64,000 nucleotides of DNA from Acholoe squamosa (Eukaryota > Annelida > Polychaeta > Phyllodocida > Polynoidae): positions 16,356,324-16,420,323 of the forward strand of contig OX439037.1 of NCBI GenBank assembly GCA_949317995.1, given 5' to 3'. Shown piece by piece: positions 56,045-64,000 of this stretch. A model generated the notes under the pieces. The model was not told where the DNA came from. It saw only the letters and a program-made list of their open reading frames with translations, and made no database searches. The translations under genes and the position numbers were made by a program. Every line of letters starts with the position of its first letter. Position 1 is the stretch's first letter.

Positions 56045-56271
56045 TACCGTAAATCATCGCGTATAAGACGCGGATTTTACACTGAAATTACACCACTTGC
56101 ATCCTATAGGATCTAGTTAACTCAGGGTGCGTCTTATATGCGAGGTTTTTACACTAAAGAAGAGTACTAAAAAGACCAGAATTTGACTCCAGATACATCC
56201 TATCTGATTAAGCCTAACTCAGAGTGCGTCCTATACACGAGGGGCGTCCTATACGCGAGGATTTACGGTAA
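56045..56271. mobile_element. MITE of the CCGTA/TATAAG family (diverged)
   Basis: Left TACCGTAAATCATCGCGTAT and, as reverse complement of the right end, TTACCGTAAATCCTCGCGTA. Internal GTGCGTC(C/T)TATA phrases repeat as in the other members. Confidence 0.75.
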
Positions 56272-57640
56272 TAATTATACTCCTAATTATTTACACCCGC
56301 CTCCTGCCTCTATCAGTACCTAAAAGGCACTAGCATAAGCATAATCATCATATCATAGTTATTACTCAAAATGAAAAGATATCAGATGGTAAATAGCACT
56401 CAATTATATTCGGTGCTTGCTGGATTCGTGATTTAAGCAGAATTTTGCAAAATTAAAGATTTGTTTTGACAAAAATATACCCTTTTTCCCAAAAAAATGC
56501 TTAAAAATTGCCCTCAAGTGCCCGTGCCTAGGGCTCAAAAGGTACCCCCTTCCCTTAAAATCGTGTTTGCACATAGTATCCAAGAATTAAAGGAGTGCTC
56601 CCCCCCCCCGTCCATTTAGAAATTGTCCAAACTTATATATTCTATTGTACCAAATGTTTTTGATGTATATTGTTGTTTACGCACCAATAAAGGCGCATTA
56701 AGGTGGATGGTGCCCATGGGCTAAAAGTAGCTAAATTTTGTTCAAATCTTTGCTAGAAGACCTGGGCTAGTTTATGAGATGCTCATCCATGCAGCTGCCA
56801 TAGAGTTGTGCCACATGGTCCCGGGCACTCTTCTATTGTTTTTCAACATTGGAATAAAAATCTTATGAAGATAATAAAACTGTACCATGCAGAGTGGGTA
56901 CTACCCCTACACTCTACACTTACAGCTGACCCAACCAGTAAGCAGGGTGGCTATGTAATCTGGAGGATCTTGCCAAAACATAACGAGGAAGAACCTCTTA
57001 AATATTTTCAGAGAGCAGGCCTACTGTGCAAAATCTGAATGGCTTAACTCGTTTTCACAGTGTTGACAAATAGTTTTACCTTGGAATGTATATGTAAAAC
57101 ACTTTTTGAATAGAGAAAGAAACATGCACATTTTACCTTCCCAGTCTGACGAGAATTCTTTAGGCAATACCAAAACGTGCACATTTTAATTTTTGGTTCA
57201 CGTTTATTATTTGGCAAGATCCTCCTGAGGGTTGAAAGTTCACCCCTGACCCTTCTCAACCTTTTCCTACGATTTTGGTAGTGTCTCACTAACCAAAGAG
57301 AGGTACATATATTAATGCAGAAAGATGCGCAGAGACCGCATTTGGTGCACCTGGCAGTGTTCAGCGTTATTCACTGACACGCCTTGACTTAGGGAGTGAT
57401 TATTGGCTCAGGGACCACCCTGAGTCTATACCACCGGGTAGGTGGTGGCATTGGAAAAAAGTCAGTTATACAATTTTCAATCTCAATTTTCTACAAGAAA
57501 CAAAGCATGTAAAGTAATAAAATTACCATACATGAGTAGTTCATATATCAGTCTTTAGTTATAGTAAAGAAGTAAATTCAAAAATCCATCCATGAGTTCA
57601 TACAAAATTAAATAAAGAAAAAAGTCATTTCATAAAAACA
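56272..57640. other. Intergenic, nothing recognised
   Basis: Short ORFs at 56808-57038 and 57044-57289 (opposite strand) lack any supporting features. Confidence 0.4.
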
Positions 57641-57779
57641 TCTTCTCCAATCCAGTCCTCCATAGGTTTACCTCCGGGCTGGACTTTTCTCTCTTTGTTT
57701 CTATTTGATTCGAAAACAGCGTCTAAATGTGAGACGTTTTGGAAGCCTTTCAAAAAACGCGGGAAAAGTTATTAGCTCC

Positions 57780-57935
57780 ACAATGTTCATGATCAGGTAG
57801 CCTCTTTGTATACCCCCTAGGTATACTCTAAGTACATAAAGAACAATTTTCATTGGCCGACATCATATACTAAGACTAGTCAGAGTAGTGTACCTAGAGT
57901 AGATCTGTTTGTTAACATTGCGCATGCGCTGCTCG
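57780..57935. promoter_or_regulatory. Promoter-like segment with perfect NRF-1 palindrome
   Basis: TGCGCATGCGC at about 57919-57929 is an exact NRF-1 type site, and CATTGGCC (an inverted CCAAT) lies about 70 bases before it. No gene start is evident on either side, so the target is unknown. Confidence 0.25.
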
Positions 57936-58090
57936 ATATCTTCTTCATTACATTTTAATATGGTAGGTGGCAGCACTAGCCCTGAGCCCTTTGTGCTTAC
58001 CAAAGCACATCATTCCATTTTTCAAGAAGAGATGGGGTGGGGTGGGTGGGGGGATATTCGGCTTGACGGGCTGTCCCACTTAAGATCTAT

Positions 58091-58273
58091 AGTACCGTAT
58101 TTGCCTGTATAAGCGCCTGGTATTGAATAAACGCCGGGGTATAGGAATGTTGAAATTTCAAAATACACTGTATTCTAAGTCTTGAATAAGCGCCAGTCTT
58201 GCACGAACCTTGGGGGTAGACCCTACTTGAAATAAATGAGGGTCTGGGCGCTTATACAGGCCCATACAGTACT
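58091..58273. mobile_element. MITE related to CCGTA family, first of a pair
   Basis: Left AGTACCGTATTTGCCTGTAT and right end, as reverse complement, AGTACTGTATGGGCCTGTAT, both continuing AAGCGCC. It abuts the next element, sharing the ACTGTA at their boundary. Confidence 0.7.
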
Positions 58274-58465
58274 GTATCGTCATGTTTAAGCGCCCCAACG
58301 CTTATAGATTTGCAGGGGGCATTACCCCCGGCCCTTGTACAAGAGATGCACTTATTCAAGATCCAGTTTTAGTGCTTAAGAGATATTTCAGCACCCCATT
58401 ACCCCCAGCGCTTATTTCAGACAGGCGCTTTGTCAAATCCCGGCGCTTAAACACGACGATACGGT
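58269..58465. mobile_element. MITE related to CCGTA family, second of a pair
   Basis: Left TACTGTATCGTCATGTTTAA and right, as reverse complement, GACCGTATCGTCGTGTTTAA, both continuing GCGCC. Internal GGCGCTTA phrases are repeated. A fragment of the same type is at 7755-7830. Confidence 0.65.
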
Positions 58466-58499
58466 CCCGGGGATACGGTAGTTTGTAGAAAATGATAAA

Positions 58500-58904
58500 T
58501 CTTCCTTTCTCCTTCATTGTGTGGGGTCAATCATATATTATTTACCTCTGAGGGATCTATTTTCCTTTCTTTTTATTTTTTTGCCCTCAACCCCACCCCC
58601 TACCCACCAGCCCCCAACTTTGTGATGTATAACGATAACTCCCTGACCCTTACAGCCTGTTGGTGTTTGGCCCTACTACGTACTGAATTCAAAATGGCGA
58701 CAAAGGCAACTTGGTACTACGCACCATTACTGGTACAATTATTAGATAAAGAAGAGAATAAGTGACACAGCGTGGCCTGGGCAACATGGAGCTATATGCA
58801 AACAGTCTTGTAAGCAGAATGGAGGGCCCGTGACAGTTTGCTTAGTATATGCTAATTAGAAGTGTCAGGTAAATGTACTCTCATTGTGGAAGGGCTGACC
58901 TACA
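58500..58904. other. Intergenic, nothing recognised
   Basis: Pyrimidine-rich sequence and an 82-codon ORF (58517-58765) with no recognisable domain. Confidence 0.4.
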
Positions 58905-59120
58905 ACAGGCCAGACTGGAAAAGTAGTATAATAGTTGGTCTTTTCTGGATAATATCCAGAAAAGACCATCATATTTGAATTATCCAGAGAAGACCTCCTA
59001 TTTTTAGATTATTTATAAAAGAGGTCGTTTATAGATATATTTAATTTATCTATAAAAGAGGTCGTTTATAGATATATTTAGATTATTCATAAAAGAGATC
59101 GTTTATAGATATATTTAGAA
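58905..59120. repeat. Hairpin and 37-bp minisatellite, right inverted copy (blocks a and b)
   Basis: Reverse complement of the end of the modules at 6398-7262. The hairpin at 58937-58967 has perfect 14-bp arms (GGTCTTTTCTGGAT / ATCCAGAAAAGACC) around three bases. Only three to four 37-bp units follow. The inner edge of homology at about 58905 mirrors the edge at 7262. Confidence 0.8.
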
Positions 59121-59246
59121 TAGGATTATTTTAGAAAAAGTAATTATATCACTTTAGGTTTTAAATACAAAAGAGAGGTCAAGTGGTTCTCATGTCACAA
59201 GGTTCTTAGCTGAGCTTTCGGTACAGAGGAATGAACTGAGTGTACC

Positions 59247-59346
59247 AAGGATTGAAGGAGGATTGAAGGAGGATTGAAACAAGGAGGATTGAAGGAGGAT
59301 TGAAGGAGGATTGAAGGAGGATTGAAGGAGGATTGAAGGAGGATTG
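59247..59346. repeat. 12-bp minisatellite
   Basis: AGGAGGATTGAA repeated about eight times with one interruption (AACA near 59278). Confidence 0.9.
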
Positions 59347-59749
59347 TGGAACACATTCAATTCCAGATCAGCGCTCTAAGGAATGGTGGCAGACACGCTT
59401 CAACAGTGGGAGCATCAACCAACAATGGGAGCATCAACCGTTCTGCTTCAACCAACTGATGGGAGCAGACATGCTTCAACCATCATCCGTTCTAAGTTGA
59501 CAAGGTCGGAAGAACTGTTGTGATTTTGTCACTGGAGCTAGTACCTGAAGCTACAGACGTGGAGGTTCGTGACATGAGGGCTGGACCTCTCCAATTAACC
59601 CCAGACATTGCGTTCCTTATATACTCCACCTCAGCAGTGAAATCATAAATGTGGTGTTACACTTTTAAGTCTATGAACAAATAGACATTCAGTTTAAGAA
59701 GATATAGATTTTTTTCATCAGTTCGAGTGATTTAGGGACAGAGTTTTTT

Positions 59750-60180
59750 TCTCCTCTATTTTTTGATATATTTCATTGATATCAGCAAAGAACATTTGCT
59801 GAGTTATTAGAGGAATTTACAGCGGTAGTTTAAATTGAAACGACAGATTTTTATTCAAAACGCGGATTTTTTGTCCCCCTCTACCGAGAACAATACGAAC
59901 TATTTCTAGCATGATGTAGGTTATGTGGAACTAAATTATTACATGTATAATGCTCTTTTCTTTGTATTTTCTTGAATAGTTTGAATTAATCATGTATAGA
60001 GCTCTTTCTTTTCATTGTTTGATATATTTTATTGATATCAATAAAGAATATTTGCTCATAGTTTACAAATGAGACGATAGATTTCATCGTATTTAGAGCG
60101 CAGAACGCATTCTCAGGTTTCCCTCTACCGAGAATAATATGAACTATCTTTGTCCTGTTCCAGGTTATGTGGAACTAAAT
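59750..60180. repeat. Two diverged copies of a ~255-bp unit, third copy at 60618-60760
   Basis: Phrases TTTGATATATTTCATTGATATCA, CCCTCTACCGAGAA and GGTTATGTGGAACTAAAT recur at an offset near 255. A nearly identical copy of 60065-60210 returns at 60618-60763 (offset 553), showing block duplication together with the array below. The longer phrase is given only by its start and spacing. Confidence 0.75.
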
Positions 60181-60189
60181 AATTTATGT

Positions 60190-61260
60190 ACATAGCTTTT
60201 CCCATCTCTTTGACACTAATCTGCGTGTCACATGACGAATTTAGGATAAGATCATGTCTCATGTTATTTTTCCATGTCCTTGTCACTAGGTTCCATGTCA
60301 CATGTTAAATTACTATTATCCCATGTCTTTGACACTAATCTGCGTGTCACATGACGAATTTAGGATAAGATCATGTCTCATGTCATTTTTCCATGTCCTT
60401 GTCACTAGGTTCCATGTCACATGTCAAATTACTATTATCTCATGTCTTTGACACTAATCTGCGTGTCACATGACGAATTTAGGATAAGATCATGTCTCAT
60501 GTCATTTTTCCATGTCCTTGTCACTAGGTTCCATGTCACATGTTAAATTACTATTATCCCATGTCTTTGACACTAATCTGCGTGTCACATGACGAATTTA
60601 GGATAAGATCATGTCTTACAAATGAGACGATAGATTTCATCGAATTTAGAGCGCAGAACGCATTCTCAGGTTTCCCTCTACCGAGAATAATATGAACTAT
60701 CTTTGTCCTGTTCCAGGTTATGTGGAACTAAATAATTTATGTACATAGCTTTTCCCATCTCTTTGACACTAATCTGCGTGTCACATGACGAATTTAGGAT
60801 AAGATCATGTCTCATGTCATTTTTCCATGTCCTTGTCACTAGGTTCCATGTCACATGTTAAATTACTATTATCCCATGTCTTTGACACTAATCTGCGTGT
60901 CACATGACGAATTTAGGATAAGATCATGTCTCATGTCATTTTTCCATGTCCTTGTCACTAGGTCCCATGTCTTTGACACTAATCTGCGTGTCACATGACG
61001 AATTTAGGATAAGATCATGTCTCATGTCATTTTTCCATGTCCTTGTCACTAGGTTCCATGTCACATGTTAAATTACTATTATCCCATGTCTTTGACACTA
61101 ATCTGCGTGTCACATGACGAATTTAGCCATGTCACCTGTTGTCAAATTACTATTATCCCATGTTTTTGACACTGATCTACGTGTCACATGACGAATTTAG
61201 GATAAGGTCATGTCTTAGATCATTTTCCGTGTCCTTGTTACTAGATTCCATGTCATAATG
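60190..61260. repeat. 119-bp tandem array (nine copies, two blocks)
   Basis: TGACACTAATCTGCG starts at 60211, 60330, 60449, 60568, 60764, 60883, 60974 and 61093, with a diverged ninth copy at 61167. Spacing is 119 except at internal deletions and at the block boundary (60568 to 60764). Units are rich in CATG and in short palindromes such as GTCACATGAC. No ORF runs through. Confidence 0.9.
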
Positions 61261-61284
61261 TAAACAGATATATAGACAAGATTC

Positions 61285-61800
61285 GATTAGTTCTTATGAA
61301 TGCCTCCAGATGGGAGAGCAATAGGTGTTGCATTAGTCATAACGGTTCCATTTATGTTTCTCATGTGAAGCTCCATGCTGACTATGTCATCGAGTCACTC
61401 GTTTCCAAGCCTGCTGTGTATGTATGTTAGTATGTTTGTATGAGTAGGAGAGGAGCGGTATGAGTTACTCTTTTGACTTTTTACACATAGATTTAGTCCA
61501 TACACGCAACAAAATGATCTGTTTGAGTTGCTCACTACAGTGAGTAGTTACAGTGGACAGTTTATATTTAATCACTGTAAGCAAATCAGTGAGTCATTTA
61601 GTGAGTCTTTTAGTGAGCCTGTAGTTGCAGTGAGCAGTTAGTGAGTCATTTAGTGAGCCTGTAGTTGCAGTGAGCAGCTTATGAAGAGTCTCAGCTGCTC
61701 ACTGTAAAAGGCTCGCCATAGCGAGGTGTTTGATGTTTATGTAAAGTAACAGCGAGCGGATTATACAGAGTTTGAGCTGCTCTCTGTAAAAGGCAAGGTA
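61285..61800. repeat. Inverted-repeat blocks c, e and d, right copy
   Basis: In order: block c with CCTCCAGATGGGAG (61306-61320), block e with GAGGAGCGGTATGAGTTACT (61450-61475), and block d with GTGAGCAGCTTATGAAGAGT (61668-61690). These are reverse complements of 6335-6370, 5600-5700 and 5500-5570. Between e and d there is a local tandem repeat of GTGAGTCATTTAGTGAGCCT. Confidence 0.7.
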
Positions 61801-61909
61801 TAGTAAGTTGCTTAATTTTTAACCAAAAGTAGATCTTTCGTTATATATTTACACATATTTTGTTTGTATAAATATACATCCATCAGTCACCATGTGAAGG
61901 TAGATCTAC

Positions 61910-62005
61910 ATGACTGATTTAATTTTGAAAAAATAAAGGCCTAAAGTGAAAATTTTGGAACAAAAACAAAGTTTCCTGTCTCTCTATGAGCTAAGTAGAT
62001 ATATA
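61910..62005. repeat. Inverted-repeat block f, right copy
   Basis: Reverse complement of 3500-3585 (GGCCTAAAGTGAAAATTTTG, CCTGTCTCTCTATGAGCTAA). Confidence 0.7.
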
Positions 62006-62196
62006 GATATATATGAATGGCTTATATTGTATATTTCATTTTATCTAACCAACGTCGAATAAAATGAAGATATTGAAAGCTTTTTTTAGCTTTTGTTTTC
62101 ACTCGATCTGGATCAAGTGATAACATGAAGCCTAATTATTTAAGAAGCAGATTTTTAACCAGATCTGGATCAAGCATAAAAATACAGCTTCCTTAT

Positions 62197-62199
<3 letters not shown>

Positions 62200-62256
<57 letters not shown>
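62200..62256. repeat. TA microsatellite
   Basis: About 55 bases of TA; the plus-strand ORF with a poly-YI run is an artefact. Confidence 0.95.
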
Positions 62257-62258
<2 letters not shown>

Positions 62259-62460
62259 ACATGCTTTATACGTAGAGACAGGCAAACACATTGCTTTTGT
62301 AGCTATTTTAAATGAAGTTGGAGAAGGCTTTCATTTTCTATAGTGTTTCTGATGATTTGAAAGAAGGAAAAATTTTTGATTGCTTGGTTTAACCCTTTTT
62401 TTTCTATATTTTTTATAACGAGCATAGTAAAGTCTAAATCTCTGATGTAGTATGAATTTC

Positions 62461-63036
62461 CTATACATTTTTTTTGTGAGAAAAATATGTCCCCCTTACA
62501 AACATTTGAGTCAAGAAAAAAATGAAGTCTTTTTTGGAAAATAATTTTTTTGTAGGTAATTTTGTGATATCTTTTGATTTGAAGCATGCTAGCATTTCAT
62601 TTTCACTTATTATTTGACTCAGTAATTGAGCTAGATAAAAGCTGTGCCCTTTGTCTATTTTGCAGTTAAACAAAAAAATGGCTTGAAAAATACGTAAAGC
62701 ACTTTCTATAGCTATGTACAATGACTTTTTTGAGGGCTGTTGTCTGAAAATATAACTTCGATGGCCGGCTTCTTTGTACAATACACGAGAATAATAGCAC
62801 ACAGAATTGTGGTACGAGCACATTTTGATATAGCTTTGTCCTGTCCAGCAGTTTTTTGTAGATAGCTTTCCACATTTACTGCGTTTCCCATCTAAGCAAT
62901 CACACAAGTTATATGAATATTGTTTCCTTCTTTTAAATCCTGTTGGAACACTTACCTTGAAATTAGATGGTAATTTAAAGCTCAAAATGTGAGCAAATAA
63001 AAATAAGATATCTTGCATGGAATAGACCTTCTCCAT
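62461..63036 (-). CDS. Unidentified gene start with splice donor; 191-codon ORF
   Basis: I do not recognise the product. The ATG at 63036 has an excellent context (AAACCATGG) and lies some 30 bases past a TATA box (TTTATATATAG, plus 63063-63073), so the 5' UTR would be very short. The N-terminus MEKVYSMQDILFLFAHILSF has a hydrophobic stretch like a signal peptide. After 27 codons the sequence has a perfect splice donor (AAG/GTAAGT, plus 62950-62958). Either exon 1 ends there (a signal-peptide exon) and the rest of the ORF is intron, or the whole 191 codons are translated. The latter would give a basic, Cys-rich protein with six Cys in residues 44-82. Further exons would lie to the left; none was identified. 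Confidence 0.4.
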   Translation of the reverse strand: MEKVYSMQDILFLFAHILSFKLPSNFKVSVPTGFKRRKQYSYNLCDCLDGKRSKCGKLSTKNCWTGQSYIKMCSYHNSVCYYSRVLYKEAGHRSYIFRQQPSKKSLYIAIESALRIFQAIFLFNCKIDKGHSFYLAQLLSQIISENEMLACFKSKDITKLPTKKLFSKKDFIFFLTQMFVRGTYFSHKKNV

Positions 63037-63059
63037 GGTTTGGTTTCTATGTTATTTCC

Positions 63060-63075
63060 TTACTATATATAAAGG
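63060..63075 (-). promoter_or_regulatory. TATA box of the embedded gene
   Basis: CCCTTTATATATAG on the minus strand, just upstream of the ATG at 63036. It follows a conserved GGGAGTGGCTAAAATAAACT that recurs in the array upstream. Confidence 0.5.
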
Positions 63076-63084
63076 GGTGAGAGT

Positions 63085-63660
63085 TTGGGAGGAGTTTATT
63101 TTAGCCACTCCCTTTTGCATGGAAAATTCCATGCTACTACATATATTAATTAGCATGGAAATTTCCATTGTACTGCATAGTTTAAAATAGGATGGAAAGG
63201 GAGGGGTATGGGAGGAGTTTATTTAGCCACACCCCTTATTGTATGGAAAATTCCATGCTACTGCGCAGTTTATTTAAATAGCATGGAAATTTCCATTGTA
63301 TTGCGTAGTTTAAAATTTATTTAGCCACACCCCTTATTGTATAGAAAATTCCATTATGCTATTGAGCAGTTTAGATAGCATGGAAAGGGAGGAGTTTATT
63401 TAGTCACACCCCTTATTGTATGGAAAATTCCATTATGCTATTACACAGTTTAAATAGCATGGAAAGGGAGGAGTTTATTTTAGCCACTCCCTCTTGCATG
63501 GAAAGTTCCATGCTATTGCGCAGTTTAAGTGGCATGGAAATTTCCATGCTATTGCGCAGTTCATTTAACATGAAAACTTCTATGCTGTTGCGCAGTTTAT
63601 GTTATTGCGCAGTTGAATTATGCTATTGTATAGTTGAATTAGAGTGAGAGTTTCCATTTT
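63085..63660 (-). repeat. Array of palindromic GGAAA-TTCC motifs and CTCC/GGAG modules
   Basis: Eight copies of a palindrome-centred motif (CATGGAAATTTCCATG, ATGGAAAATTCCAT and variants) occur near 63118, 63156, 63242, 63283, 63341, 63419, 63499 and 63533. They are interleaved with GGAGTTTATTTAGCCAC-type modules and TATTGCGCAGTTT. It lies directly upstream (minus strand) of the TATA box. The core resembles a symmetric Rel/NF-kB-type site, which is inference only. Confidence 0.75.
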
Positions 63661-64000
63661 ATTGCGTAGTAAAATAAAAGCAGAAGTTTCCTTTTTATTA
63701 CATGTTTAAATAGTAGGATTTTATGAGAAGGGGATTTAAGAAGAGTTGTTGTATAGCTTAAATTTTTAATGAGCTCCCTTATTATGCGGATATTTTTATT
63801 GAATAATGGGGCAGCAACAACAAATTCATAAAAGATTTTTTATTTTTCATGATAACATGTAATTATAATTATATGATAGTGTAGATTATGTAAGAGGGTA
63901 AGCTTGTAAGTTATAAACTGTTCTCAGCTTCTATCTCGTGGAGGTTAATGATCCTAGCTTATATGATTTGTAAGCAAGCATGCATTTAATAATTCATGTA
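63661..64000. other. AT-rich end of window, nothing recognised
   Basis: Fading copies of TATTGCGTAGT, then AT-rich unique sequence to the window end. Confidence 0.4.

Noticed and set aside
60190..61260. Regular array considered as CRISPR
   Set aside because: Units are contiguous 119-bp tandem copies without unique spacers, and the genome is animal.
3500..62005. Bracketed segment considered as a Maverick/Polinton
   Set aside because: None of the expected genes (protein-primed DNA polymerase, packaging ATPase, capsid, retroviral-type integrase of that family) is seen between the inverted repeats, and the span is too long.

Overview
The window is nuclear DNA of an animal, most likely a marine invertebrate. 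It is AT-rich, has no operon logic, and carries TATA microsatellites, poly-C/poly-G runs, many short inverted-repeat elements, Ty3/gypsy, DIRS-like and Penelope-like retroelement remains, and two SMYD4-like genes whose starts sit just behind a consensus 3' splice site. The species cannot be named from the sequence.

Layout. Positions 1-7262 form a gene-poor block of nested tandem repeats: a 1293-bp direct duplication, a 180-bp array, a 72-bp array, a 52-bp alternating array and a 37-bp minisatellite. It also holds several TATA boxes that would fire leftwards. Positions 7263-13160 are intergenic with small dispersed elements. A SMYD4-like gene lies on the minus strand at 13163-15172. Positions 15.2-20.6 kb are intergenic with more small elements. 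A decayed DIRS-like retroelement (20.6-23.4 kb) is split by a ~620-bp repeat. Positions 23.5-26.7 kb show nothing. A plus-strand Ty3/gypsy element runs from its 5' LTR at 26711, with a frameshifted gag, an intact 1397-aa pol and, further on, an unidentified ~500-aa reading frame (34651-36150). It meets, tail to tail at about 37.1 kb, a second related Ty3/gypsy element on the minus strand (LTR 42735-43092, pol truncated). A tRNA-like sequence sits at the junction. Positions 43.1-52.7 kb hold two tRNA-derived SINE-like sequences, a Penelope-like RT fragment next to a low-complexity ORF, and several MITEs, one with perfect 5-bp target duplications. A second SMYD4-like gene is at 53013-55015 on the minus strand. 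Positions 55.1-58.9 kb are intergenic with paired MITEs.

Positions 58.9-64.0 kb are again repeat arrays, and much of this block is an inverted, roughly collinear counterpart of 3.5-7.26 kb: the same hairpin, 37-bp repeat, CCATCTGGAGG motif and other blocks in mirror order. The ~51 kb between, with both SMYD genes and all retroelements, is therefore bracketed by inverted copies of one complex repeat. Inside the right block a TATA box, preceded by eight near-palindromic GGAAANTTCC-type motifs, drives a minus-strand ATG in good Kozak context. The first ~27 codons end at a perfect AAG/GTAAGT donor, which suggests a small multi-exon gene embedded in the array.

The only convincing host protein genes are the two SMYD4-like paralogues, which share flanking sequence and so come from a segmental duplication. 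Everything else is mobile-element-derived, repeated or unidentified.
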